This document shows, piece after piece, positions 18,985 through 27,303 of a stretch of 64,000 nucleotides of DNA; positions within the stretch are counted from its first letter, which is position 1, and every line of letters begins with the position of its first letter. The stretch is from Maribacter halichondriae (GTDB taxonomy: Bacteria > Bacteroidota > Bacteroidia > Flavobacteriales > Flavobacteriaceae): contig NZ_CP107030.1 of NCBI RefSeq assembly GCF_027474825.1, positions 2,796,529 through 2,860,528 of the forward strand. The letters run 5' to 3'. The notes below the pieces were generated by a model. That model was not told the DNA's origin, did not search any database, and saw only the letters and a list, made by a program, of their open reading frames with translations. A program made the translations under genes and the position numbers.

Positions 18985-19566
18985 ATGGATCTGACCGAAG
19001 GCACACAGTACGAGAAAGATGGTAGGGCAAAAAAAATGATGCTGTGGTTCGGTATTGTAAGTCTTCTAATGGCCTTTGCCGGGTGGACGAGCGCCTATAT
19101 CGTAAGTAGTTCACGAGAAGATTGGTTGTCCGATTTGGAGTTGCCATCCTCTTTCTTCATTAGTACGGGTGTCATTATTATAAGTAGTATTACCTATATA
19201 TTGGCAAAAAATGCGATACAAAAAGGTAACAAAAGCACCTGTACAAAGCTGCTTTGGGCAACGCTTGTACTTGGTATTGTTTTTGTCGTTCTGCAATTCA
19301 GGGGATTTTCTGAAATGGTGGCCCAGGGCTATTATTTTACCGGGCCGACCAGCAATATAAAATTGTCTTACGTTTTTTTGATAGCCATGGTACACATCGT
19401 TCACGTGGCGGCAGGTATAATTTCATTGTTGGTAGTATTGTACAATCAGATGAAGGGAAAGTATTCGGCTACCCGATTTTTGGGAATATCATTGGGAGCG
19501 ACCTTTTGGCATTTTTTAGACCTATTGTGGGTGTATTTGATGTTGTTTATGATGTTCGTGAAATAA
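18985..19566 (+). CDS. cytochrome c oxidase subunit III-type protein (short form)
   Basis: This is an inner-membrane subunit of a heme-copper oxidase, 193 aa with about five membrane helices. It has the subunit III hallmarks: N-terminal KKMMLWFGIVSLLMAFAGWTSAYI, central GFSEMVAQGYYFTG, the VHIVHVAAGI helix, and a C-terminal ATFWHFLDLLWVYLMLFMM. Subunit III does not bind redox centres but stabilises the complex and oxygen delivery. A second, longer subunit III gene follows, as in other Bacteroidota with caa3-type oxidases. The genes for catalytic subunits I and II are not in this window. It sits 37 bases after cyoE; the gap has a small TCCTGC/GCAGGA hairpin. Confidence 0.9.
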   Translation: MDLTEGTQYEKDGRAKKMMLWFGIVSLLMAFAGWTSAYIVSSSREDWLSDLELPSSFFISTGVIIISSITYILAKNAIQKGNKSTCTKLLWATLVLGIVFVVLQFRGFSEMVAQGYYFTGPTSNIKLSYVFLIAMVHIVHVAAGIISLLVVLYNQMKGKYSATRFLGISLGATFWHFLDLLWVYLMLFMMFVK

Positions 19567-19603
19567 TATTTTCGAATATTCAGGGTTTTCATAACGAATC
19601 GCT

Positions 19604-19632
19604 TTTGTATAGATGAAAAAAATGTAAATTTG
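19604..19632 (+). promoter_or_regulatory. internal promoter before the long subunit III gene
   Basis: A TTTG -33 element (19604-19607) lies 17 bases before TAAATTTG (19625-19632). Both elements fit the Bacteroidota consensus, and the leader to ATG 19662 is about 25 bases. This suggests a second transcription start inside the oxidase cluster. Confidence 0.5.
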
Positions 19633-19661
19633 TGCGACTTCTAATCATACTTTAAAACTTT

Positions 19662-20636
19662 ATGGATTCTACGGTATCAACGACTACGGAAGAAAACGTT
19701 TGGGGAGGCGGAAATCGACCTTTAGGTGCGAGCTATGGCAAATTAATGATGTGGTTTTTCCTCGTCTCCGATGCCCTGACTTTTTCCGGTTTCTTGGCCT
19801 CTTATGGCTTTTCAAGATTTAAATTTATCGAAACTTGGCCTATAGCAGATCAGGTTTTTACACACGTACCGTTTTTTCACGGCAATTACCCGATGTATTA
19901 TGTTGCGTTCATGACCTTTATACTGATCATGTCTTCGGTCACTATGGTATTGGCGGTTGATGCGGGGCATAAAATGAAAAAAGATGCCGTGATCTGGTAT
20001 ATGTTCTTGACCATTATCGGAGGTGCCATTTTCGTAGGTTCCCAAGCATGGGAGTGGGCGACGTTTATCAAGGGCGATTATGGCGCAATTGAAACCAAAG
20101 GAGGAAGAATTCTACAATTCGTAAAGGCCGATAGCGGTGAACGTGCCGCTTTAGGAGATTTTTCGAAGACAATTCCGGATCAACGGGATGAGCTTACCAG
20201 AAATGAAGGGGTCTGGTTTATGTCTGAAGGTTATCTACCAAGCTACTCCGTAAATGAAGTTGTCGAAGGTTTTCGGGCGAACCCGAATATTTTGATTCGA
20301 ACGGAGACTATTAATGATGAGGGAGAAAAAGTGGTGTTGAACCGAGAAGATTCATTAAAGAAGTTGAACGATGCCGCTCTAGTAGTGGAAGGCGCCAACC
20401 TTATTCGAAATGAATATGGTAGTAGACTTTTTGCCGATTTCTTTTTCTTTATAACTGGGTTTCATGGTTTCCACGTATTTTCTGGTGTGGTTATCAATAT
20501 CATTATCTTTTTTAATGTGATCCTGGGCACCTATGAGCGACGCGGACACTATGAGATGGTAGAAAAAGTCGGACTCTATTGGCACTTCGTGGATTTGGTT
20601 TGGGTATTCGTATTTACCTTCTTTTATTTGGTATAA
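19662..20636 (+). CDS. cytochrome c oxidase subunit III (long form)
   Basis: This is the subunit III partner of the preceding gene, 324 aa, in the inner membrane. It has typical helices (LMMWFFLVSDALTFSGFLASYGFS, GSQAWEWATFI, FFFFITGFHGFHVFSGV, and the C-terminal GLYWHFVDLVWVFVFTFFYLV). Between helices, about residues 140-240, there is a long polar insertion (from the IKGDYGAIETKGGR region to the LVVEGANLIRNEYGS region). It contains no cysteines or His clusters and is probably a periplasmic loop; I recall such an extension in other Bacteroidota subunit III proteins. The GFHGFHV.SG motif is diagnostic. It is followed 48 bases later by subunit IV. Confidence 0.92.
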   Translation: MDSTVSTTTEENVWGGGNRPLGASYGKLMMWFFLVSDALTFSGFLASYGFSRFKFIETWPIADQVFTHVPFFHGNYPMYYVAFMTFILIMSSVTMVLAVDAGHKMKKDAVIWYMFLTIIGGAIFVGSQAWEWATFIKGDYGAIETKGGRILQFVKADSGERAALGDFSKTIPDQRDELTRNEGVWFMSEGYLPSYSVNEVVEGFRANPNILIRTETINDEGEKVVLNREDSLKKLNDAALVVEGANLIRNEYGSRLFADFFFFITGFHGFHVFSGVVINIIIFFNVILGTYERRGHYEMVEKVGLYWHFVDLVWVFVFTFFYLV

Positions 20637-20641
20637 TTTTT

Positions 20642-20661
20642 ATTCCCTCGTAGACGGGAAT
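20642..20661. repeat. ATTCCC/GGGAAT dyad repeat
   Basis: ATTCCC-TCGTAGAC-GGGAAT is a short palindromic element in the gap between subunits III and IV. It is related in layout to the elements at 15042-15060 and 26039-26059. It is probably a dispersed REP-like repeat inside an operon, and may affect mRNA stability. Confidence 0.45.
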
Positions 20662-20684
20662 CCGTTTAATAATTTTATTAAGGC

Positions 20685-21068
20685 ATGGCACACGCACACA
20701 AACTGGAAATTTTTAGGGGACTTTTAAAATTCAAGTCCAACACCCAAAAGATTTGGGGAGTATTGGTTTTTTTAACTATCGTTACAGCTATTGAAGTTGC
20801 TCTGGGTATTTTGAAACCCGCTGCACTTACGGGTACCTCTTTTCTTGGGATGAAATTATTGAATTGGATATTTATTGGCCTAACCCTGGTCAAGGCGTAT
20901 TATATCGCATGGGATTTCATGCACTTAAGGGATGAAAAGAGTGCCTTGCGAAGAGCCATAGTATGGACTCCGATTTTCTTGGTACTTTATTTGGTCTTTA
21001 TCCTTCTTTTTGAAGCGGATTATATATACAACGTATTCAAGGACGGTTTTGTGAAATGGAACTTTTAG
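20685..21068 (+). CDS. cytochrome c oxidase subunit IV family protein
   Basis: This is a small oxidase subunit (prokaryotic COX4 type) in the inner membrane, 127 aa with three hydrophobic helices (about 24-42, 57-75 and 89-108). The helix-loop pattern WIFIGLTLVKAYYIAWDFMHLRDEK followed by a final YLVFILLFEADYIYN is characteristic of the family, including the conserved F/MHL segment. It probably stabilises the assembled oxidase. It is the last structural oxidase gene before a terminator at 21101. Confidence 0.88.
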   Translation: MAHAHKLEIFRGLLKFKSNTQKIWGVLVFLTIVTAIEVALGILKPAALTGTSFLGMKLLNWIFIGLTLVKAYYIAWDFMHLRDEKSALRRAIVWTPIFLVLYLVFILLFEADYIYNVFKDGFVKWNF

Positions 21069-21100
21069 AAAAGTTATTTTCTATAAAATTAACAGCATGT

Positions 21101-21128
21101 AAAGACGGTTTCAATACCGTCTTTTTTA
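21101..21128 (+). terminator. intrinsic terminator after subunit IV
   Basis: The arms AAAGACGGT (21101-21109) and ACCGTCTTT (21116-21124) enclose a 6-base loop and are followed by Ts. This splits the oxidase subunits from the downstream assembly genes, perhaps partially. Confidence 0.75.
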
Positions 21129-21192
21129 TTTTTGCCTAGACATTGTTTGATGAGTACTTTGCTTTAAAATTTAATTTTTGGCGTTCCGTATT

Positions 21193-21825
21193 ATGAAAAA
21201 AACCTTTGTGCTTACCGTTCTTTTTGTTTTACCTGTGGTGGTATATCTTTTTTTTGCTTCGGGGGTAAATAATTTCGGGAAACTTTCGGTGCTTACTGAA
21301 AATATTGCTGAAATAAACGATAATCCTGAAGGGATATCCCTAGAGAATAAGATTACGGTTTTAGGTTTTTTGGGCGATAATGTCGATTTAAAAAAAGGCA
21401 ACGCCTTCAACCTGAACCAGAAAATCTACAAGCGGTTTTACCAATTTGATGACTTTCAGTTTGTGATGGTGATGCCAAAAGGAACGGAGGAAAAAACCGA
21501 GGCCTTAAAAAAAGAACTAGGTACCTTTTCGGATATTGAAAAATGGAATTTTGTTTTTATGGAGAAAGAACAGGTCACCACGTTCTTCAAGTCACTTAAA
21601 ACAGATTTGTTATTGGATGCGAACATGGGAACTCAATATGTATTTATTATCGACAAGGAGAGAAATCTTCGAGGTCGTGACGATGATGAAGATGTGGGCA
21701 CGAAATTTGGTTTTAACGCTATTTCTGTAGCCGATTTGAACAACAAGATGGTTGACGATGTCAAAATCATTTTAGCCGAGTACAGATTGGCCCTCAAGAA
21801 GAATACGGCAGGTAGAAAAAACTGA
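21193..21825 (+). CDS. membrane-anchored periplasmic protein in the oxidase cluster, cysteine-free, possibly SCO-like
   Basis: This 210-aa protein has one N-terminal anchor or uncleaved signal (about 4-22) and a periplasmic domain. The domain shows a thioredoxin-like rhythm (KITVLGFLGDN, FQFVMVMPKG, GTQYVFIIDKERNLRGRDD) reminiscent of SCO/peroxiredoxin folds. It lacks any cysteine, so it cannot have the copper-binding CxxxC or a redox disulfide. It lies directly before sco, with two bases between them. I infer a structural or partner role in oxidase assembly. The family is not one I can name. The frame begins with TTG at 21178, but the ATG at 21193 gives the MKKTF signal start. Confidence 0.75.
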   Translation: MKKTFVLTVLFVLPVVVYLFFASGVNNFGKLSVLTENIAEINDNPEGISLENKITVLGFLGDNVDLKKGNAFNLNQKIYKRFYQFDDFQFVMVMPKGTEEKTEALKKELGTFSDIEKWNFVFMEKEQVTTFFKSLKTDLLLDANMGTQYVFIIDKERNLRGRDDDEDVGTKFGFNAISVADLNNKMVDDVKIILAEYRLALKKNTAGRKN

Positions 21826-21827
21826 AG

Positions 21828-22551
21828 ATGAAGAATAAATACACGTACGTTTGGGTATCGCTCATAATCCTGGTTTTCGGTATTATCTTCATTCCAAAAA
21901 TTGTTGATCGGATTAGAGCGGGTACCGTGGTACAGAACGACCGTATGAATGTCAAGGATAATTCCCAAGAACTTTCATACGTTCTTTTGAACGGAAAAAG
22001 AGAAGGGTTCCCAATTTTGAGTTCATTAATCAAGATAGTCTTCTCATTACGGATAAAGATTATAAGGGAAAAGTATTTGTGGTAGAGTTTTTCTTTACTT
22101 CGTGCCCATCCATCTGTCCGGTTATGACAAAGAATCTAGTTCAGCTCCAAGAAGAATTCGGGAAATCGGATGCCTTCGGAATCGCTTCATTTTCGATTAC
22201 CCCAGACTACGATACCCCGCAGGTATTAAAAGAATACGCGGAGAAATATGGAATAACCGATATGGATTGGCATTTGATGACCGGCGATAAGGAAAAAATC
22301 TTTGACTTGGCGAACAGTGGCTTTAATATTTTTGCTGCTGAGGCTCCCGATGTTCCTGGTGGGTTTGAGCATTCGGGTCTTTTTGCCTGGTAGACAAAAA
22401 GGGATACATAAGATCAAGGGTTGACGATTTTGGTAACCCCATTGTCTATTATCGAGGTGCGATTACAGAATCACAAGGCGAGAATGATCATGGCGAAACC
22501 GAACAAATGAGTGCGCTAAAAGAAGATATTGCAAAACTATTGAACGAATAG
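21828..22551 (+). CDS. SCO1/SenC copper-delivery protein (frame broken twice)
   Basis: SCO proteins are membrane-anchored periplasmic thioredoxin-fold proteins that deliver copper to the CuA site of cytochrome oxidase. The N-terminal part (MKNKYTYVWVSLIILVFG anchor) ends prematurely near 22011-22018. The middle part resumes with VVEFFFTSCPSICPVMTKN, carrying the copper ligands CxxxC, and the distal His in GGFEHSG. The frame breaks again near 22385-22391 before the C-terminal VDKKGYIRSRVDDFG...KLLNE, which ends at 22551. One missing base at each point restores a 241-aa protein of normal SCO length. Both breaks look like single-base losses. The four-gene stretch cysteine-free protein, SCO, DUF420 and CxxC peptide appears to be an assembly operon. 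Confidence 0.85.
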
Positions 22552-22552
22552 T

Positions 22553-23083
22553 ATGGAAACTATTTCGGCAAAAGAAAAGAAGTTTAATAGATTGATTACG
22601 GTGGTGTCAATCGTTGTGCCCTTGGTAGTTGCTATTTTGTTCGGGGTGAAGATTCCGAATGTAGAACGGCTCGGATTTCTTCCGCCGATATACGCATCGA
22701 TAAATGGGCTAACAGCCGCATTGTTACTGGTGGCGGTATGGTCCATAAAAAATGGAAAGCGTAAACTTCATCAAAATCTAATGACTTTCTGTATTGTCTT
22801 ATCCGTGTTGTTTCTGTTGATGTACATTACCTATCATATGACCGCTGATTCAACGAAATTCGAGGGTGAAGGTCTTATTCGTTATGTTTACTTTTTTATT
22901 TTGATTTCCCATATCGGGTTGTCTATCGCTATAATTCCGTTGGTTCTGAAAACATATGCAAGGGCATATTTGGGTAAGTTTGAGGCACACCGAAAATTGG
23001 CAAGAATTACGTTTCCAATATGGTTTTATGTGGCTGTTACGGGCGTTGTGGTCTATTTGATGATTTCACCATATTATTCTTGA
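22553..23083 (+). CDS. DUF420 membrane protein
   Basis: This 176-aa inner-membrane protein has about five helices. It matches the DUF420 family (YozB/CtaM-like), with the conserved KLHQNLMTFCIVLSVLFLLMYITYH segment and FFILISHIGLSI helix, and histidines positioned in the helices. Family members are linked with heme A oxidase maturation; CtaM of Staphylococcus is needed for aa3-type oxidase activity. Its position one base after the sco stop codon supports the same role. The gene is intact. Confidence 0.85.
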   Translation: METISAKEKKFNRLITVVSIVVPLVVAILFGVKIPNVERLGFLPPIYASINGLTAALLLVAVWSIKNGKRKLHQNLMTFCIVLSVLFLLMYITYHMTADSTKFEGEGLIRYVYFFILISHIGLSIAIIPLVLKTYARAYLGKFEAHRKLARITFPIWFYVAVTGVVVYLMISPYYS

Positions 23084-23139
23084 GAGCTGCTTATGGTCGG
23101 TAAATGTCCATTTAAAAGTGCTGCGAAGCACCAGATGTT

Positions 23140-23352
23140 ATGAAAAAAAGACTTGTAATATTAATATTGGTAACGCTGTTACTTCCTCAGTTCATCGATG
23201 CGCAATGTGCCATGTGCCGTGCCGTACTTGAAAGTGGCGGCAATACCGAGACTGCTGAAGGTATAAACAACGGCATTGTTTATTTGATGGCCATCCCCTA
23301 TGTTTTGGTAGCTGGTCTTTTCTACTTTGTTTATCGGAAAATGAGGAATTGA
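23140..23352 (+). CDS. 70-aa CxxC membrane micro-protein of the oxidase cluster
   Basis: This small protein has a cleavable-looking signal (MKKRLVILILVTLLLPQFIDA), then QCAMCRAVLESGGN immediately after the predicted cleavage site, and a single C-terminal helix (IVYLMAIPYVLVAGLFYFVYRK). The mature protein would be about 48 residues, with a periplasmic CxxC close to its N-terminus and a membrane anchor. I recall very similar short proteins in other flavobacteria but no functional assignment. The CxxC and the location directly after sco and DUF420 suggest copper handling or thiol chemistry in oxidase assembly; this is inference. Confidence 0.75.
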   Translation: MKKRLVILILVTLLLPQFIDAQCAMCRAVLESGGNTETAEGINNGIVYLMAIPYVLVAGLFYFVYRKMRN

Positions 23353-23426
23353 CCCGGTGTTAATGAATTTTAACACTTTTTAAGAAATTCGGCTGTAACA
23401 ATAACATAACATTATAGTCTTATTAA

Positions 23427-23448
23427 AGCACAATAGCTTTATTGTGCT
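23427..23448. promoter_or_regulatory. perfect 9-bp inverted repeat upstream of the exporter operon
   Basis: AGCACAATA and TATTGTGCT are separated by GCTT, ending 20 bases before the first permease ATG. No T tract follows, so it is more likely an operator or leader hairpin than a terminator for the oxidase cluster. No regulator gene is adjacent. Confidence 0.4.
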
Positions 23449-23468
23449 CATCAATCAAAATCAATCTC

Positions 23469-24715
23469 ATGTTCGACATCGAAAGATGGCAAGAAATCTT
23501 TGATACTATCCGTAAAAATAGATTACGGACGATTCTTACTGGCCTTTCGGTAGCTTCCGGCATTTTTATTCTCGTAATCTTATTGGGTTTTGGGCAAGGT
23601 ATGCAAAATGGTATTGCCCAAGAATTTGAGGAGGATGCGAGCAACCGTCTTGGGGTTTGGACCCAAGTAACGACGAAGGAATACAAAGGACTCAATCCTG
23701 GACGCCCTATCCGATTGAGAAATGAGAACTACAAGTATATCGAGGATAAATACGCCGATCAATTGGAGTACAAGTCCCCCAATTTTAGGGTATTCAATGC
23801 CAGTATCAACTACAAAAAGGAATCTGGAGCCTATTCTGTTCAGGGCATTTCTCCCGAATACCAGTTTATTGAAAACGAATTCATTTCACAAGGGCGATTC
23901 TTAAACTACAAAGATCATGAGACGGTTTCCAAGGTCGCGGTAATCAGTAATAAAGTTCATAGAGAACTGCTTCAAAACGAGGAGAATCCCGTTGGGCGAG
24001 AATTGAAAATAGCCGATTTGAGCTTTCAGATAATCGGTGTTTATGGAGATAAGGGTGGTGAACGCGAAGAGGATCGTATTTATATCCCATTAAGTACAGG
24101 GCAGCGTGTTTTTAACGGTGGGGATAGCTTGAACATGATGTACTTTACCCTGAAACCGGCCGCTACCTTTGAACAGACTTTGAAAGAGTCGATAAAGTTC
24201 ACCGAAGAAATGAAGACCTACCTTAAACAAGCTCATACCGTTGCCCCAGATGATGAGAGCGCGATAAATACCTTCAACACTTTGGAGAATGTACAGCGAT
24301 TTATGAATTTGATTGGTGGCATCAAATTTTTCTTTTGGTTTGTAGGTGTCTGTACGATAATTGCCGGTATTGTTGGTGTAAGCAATATCATGTTGATCAT
24401 CGTTAAAGAACGGACTCGCGAAATAGGGATTAGAAAAGCATTGGGTGCCAAACCCTGGTCGATTATCGGTATGATTTTGCACGAGGCGATTTTCGTAACG
24501 GCGGTGTCCGGTTTTGGCGGACTCATTTTCAGCATGGGGCTTTTGGAACTGGTAGGCCCACATGTTGAAGTCGACTATGTTGTTAATCCCTCCATTGATT
24601 TTAATGTTGCCTTTACGACTGTCTTACTGTTGATTTTTGCGGGTACGTTGGCCGGTTTTTTCCGGCGTGGCGTGCTGCAAAAATCAAGCCTATTGAAGCT
24701 TTAAAAGAAGAATAA
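23469..24715 (+). CDS. MacB-like ABC transporter permease, type 1 copy A (frame broken at 24656)
   Basis: This is an inner-membrane subunit of a MacB/FtsX-type ABC exporter. It has an N-terminal helix (about 20-42), a large periplasmic domain (about 45-275), and three C-terminal helices around SNIMLIIVKERTREIGIRKALGAKPWSI, the FtsX signature. Near the end the frame changes in a T run (24656-24661). Adding one T restores PAWRAAKIKPIEALKEE and stops at 24715, giving 415 aa. The start at 23469 (MFDIERWQEIFDTIRKN) matches its paralogue at 27998. It is closest to that copy, sharing GG...EE.RIYIP. It lacks an ATPase domain, so it must share the ATPase encoded at 27304. Confidence 0.87.
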
Positions 24716-24728
24716 AACCAAAGTACAA

Positions 24729-25987
24729 ATGTTCAAAAGAGATCGCTGGAACGAGATTTTGCAAGTGCTGACCACGAATTGGTTCAGGACGGTGCTTACG
24801 GCGTTCGGCGTTTTTTGGGGCATTTTGATTCTGATTATTCTTCTGGCGGCCGGCAAGGGTCTTGAAAATGGTATACGTGCCGATTTCGGTGATATTGCCA
24901 CCAATACCATGTTCATGTGGACCCGTACGGCGACAAAACCATATAAGGGACTTCCTAAAGATAGACGGTTTAACTATAAGACTAGAGATGTGGCGGATAT
25001 TTGGGAAAATGTGGAAGGTTTGCAATATGTTTCGCCAAGAAACCAGCTAGGTGATTTTCGGGGTTCCAATAATGTTGTACGTGGATTAAAATCAGGTGCC
25101 TTCAGTGTGTATGGCGATTATCCTGAGATTATTAAGCAAGAACCCATGGATATTACCTCCGGCAGATTCATAAATCAAGGCGATATCAATGAAAAGCGAA
25201 AAGTGGCCGTTATCGGTGTCGATGTTAGAAATAGTCTGTACGATCAGGAGAGGATTATTTGGGTACCTATATCAAAATCAACGATGTCAATTTTATGGTC
25301 ATAGGAACCTATAAAAAAACCAACGTGGATGGTGATAGTGAAAATGCGCAACGGGAAATCTATATTCCCTTCACGTCTTTTTCCCAGGCCTTCAATATGG
25401 GGGATACTGTTGGTTGGATGGCTATAACCGCGGTTGATGAAGTTCCGATTACCAATATCAAGGAACAGATTATCAACTTAATGAAAGAGAATCATAAAAT
25501 CCACCCGGAAGATACAAGGGCAATAGGTTTCTTTGATTTAAACGAACAATTTCAGAGGGTTGTAAGTCTTTTCGGAGCCTTGGAGCTCATCGCTTATTTC
25601 GTCGGTATATTGGTGTTGCTGTCTGGAATAATCGGGGTCAGCAATATCATGCTGATTGTTGTTAAGGAACGTACTAAGGAAATTGGTATTCGACGTGCAT
25701 TGGGCGAAAGCCCATGGTCCATCAAAAAGCAGATTTTGATGGAGTCGATTTTTCTTACCATTATATCAGGAATGGCGGGTATAGCGTTCGGGGCCTTGAT
25801 AATTTATGGGATAAATTATTTATTGGAAGTTAGTGGTCCCGTTATGATGTTCGTGAACCCGAGCGTGAATTTGGGTGTTGTAACGATAGCATTGATCATC
25901 TTGATAGTATCGGGTTTGTTCGCAGGGTTCATTCCTGCCAATAGCGCCATAAAAGTCCGACCTATTGAGGCACTGAGAAGGGAATAA
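24729..25987 (+). CDS. MacB-like ABC transporter permease, type 2 copy B (frame broken near 25250)
   Basis: This is a second FtsX-type permease with the same topology: an N-terminal helix (about 20-42, GVFWGILILIILLAAGKG), a periplasmic MacB-like domain, and three C-terminal helices around SNIMLIVVKERTKEIGIRRALGESPW. The frame shifts near 25247-25253 (after NSLYDQE). Restoring one base joins it to YLGTYIKINDVNF and gives 419 aa, the same length class as its paralogue at 29228. The shared marker SGAFSVYGDYPE versus SGSYTLNGDYPI defines the type 2 subgroup. It probably forms a heterodimer with copy A, whose gene ends 13 bases upstream. Confidence 0.87.
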
Positions 25988-26038
25988 AGGATATGATTTC
26001 TAAAATGACTAAAAAATATACATCAATCAATCTAAATA

Positions 26039-26059
26039 GATTTTCGCCTTCGCGGAAAT
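26039..26059. repeat. REP-like ATTTTCGC/GCGGAAAT dyad
   Basis: This short imperfect palindrome lies in the gap between permease B and adaptor 1. Read on the minus strand its core is GCGAAGG, matching the core of the element after sprA. It is probably a degraded dispersed repeat. Confidence 0.4.
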
Positions 26060-26079
26060 GACAATAAATTCAAATCAAA

Positions 26080-27192
26080 ATGAAGAAAAAAGTAACCGTC
26101 ATCATATTATTGTTCATCGTCATCGCTTTTGGCGGGGCTATGTATTATCTGTATTCAAAAAATGCGGAAGATCCGGTAGTGTACGAAACTGAAACTCCGT
26201 CGACCCAGACCATCGTAAAGAAAACCGTCGCGACCGGAAGCATCTTACCGTTAGAAGAAGTACTTATCAAACCCAATATTTCAGGGGTTATCGAGGAGGT
26301 ATTCGTTGAAGGCGGAGATTTTGTTAAATCGGGAGATCTTTTGGCACGTATTAAAGTAGTACCCAATCTTAGTGCTCTTAACGATGCCAGAAATACTATT
26401 GAGGATGCCAAGATTGCATTGGAAGATCAGAAAAGAAATCTCGATCGCCAAAAAAGCCTCTTTGAAAAAGGGGTGGTCTCTCAAGTCGATTTGGAGCGGG
26501 CACAACTTACGTTTGATCAAGCCAAACAATCGTACGCGGCGGCGAACAAAAGATACGATATTGTGAAGACCGGAACCACGAAAGGTTTCGGCAATTCGGC
26601 AAACACTCAAATACGTGCCACTGTTAGTGGTATGGTTCTCGAAGTTCCTGTAGAGGTCGGCAATCAAGTCATTGAGGCCAATAACTTTAATGAAGGTACT
26701 ACCATAGCCGCGATCGCCGATGTTGAAAAGATGATTTTCGAGGGCAAGGTTGATGAATCCGAAGTGGGTAAAATCAGGGAGAACCTGCCTTTGGAAATTA
26801 CCGTGGGAGCCATTGAGAATGCCGTTTTTGATGCCGTATTGGATTATATCGCACCCAAAGGAAATGCCGAAAACGGTGCCATCCAGTTTGAGATAAAGGG
26901 AACCTTGAATAAACAGGACACGACCTTCATCAGAGCTGGACTTAGTGCCAACGCTTCTATCATTCTAGGTCGTGCCGATAGTGTAATGGCCGTCAAAGAG
27001 GCTCTGGTCCAATTTGACGGAAAAACCAAAAAACCCTTCGTTGAAGTAGCCACAGGTGACCAGCAATTTGAACGACGCGATTTGGAGTTGGGCATTAGCG
27101 ATGGTATCTTCGTCGAGATAAAGTCGGGCATTGACAAAGATGATAAAATCAAGGTATGGAACGCCATCAAGCCCGAAGAATTTGGGGGCTAG
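26080..27192 (+). CDS. MacA/HlyD-type periplasmic adaptor 1
   Basis: This is the membrane fusion protein of a tripartite exporter, 370 aa. It has an N-terminal membrane anchor (about 4-24), then a lipoyl half-motif (VATGSILPLEEVLIKPNISGVIEEVFVEGGDFVKSGDLL, about 51-89). The coiled-coil hairpin follows (about 96-165, with SLFEKGVVSQVDLERAQLTFDQAKQSY), then the second lipoyl half and beta-barrel domain (IRATVSGMVLEVPVEVGNQV; FEGKVDESEVGKI), and a membrane-proximal domain to the C-terminus. It links the permease complex to the TolC-like channel. It is paralogous to the adaptor at 30544. The gap upstream carries a REP-like dyad. Confidence 0.9.
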   Translation: MKKKVTVIILLFIVIAFGGAMYYLYSKNAEDPVVYETETPSTQTIVKKTVATGSILPLEEVLIKPNISGVIEEVFVEGGDFVKSGDLLARIKVVPNLSALNDARNTIEDAKIALEDQKRNLDRQKSLFEKGVVSQVDLERAQLTFDQAKQSYAAANKRYDIVKTGTTKGFGNSANTQIRATVSGMVLEVPVEVGNQVIEANNFNEGTTIAAIADVEKMIFEGKVDESEVGKIRENLPLEITVGAIENAVFDAVLDYIAPKGNAENGAIQFEIKGTLNKQDTTFIRAGLSANASIILGRADSVMAVKEALVQFDGKTKKPFVEVATGDQQFERRDLELGISDGIFVEIKSGIDKDDKIKVWNAIKPEEFGG

Positions 27193-27303
27193 ATTTATTT
27201 AACATAAAATTGAGAGCTAATCTTGTAACAATTTAACACCTTCGGTGTCTTATTCACGTCTTCCCCCTGAGACAATCGCATCCGAATAACTAATGTAACC
27301 AGC

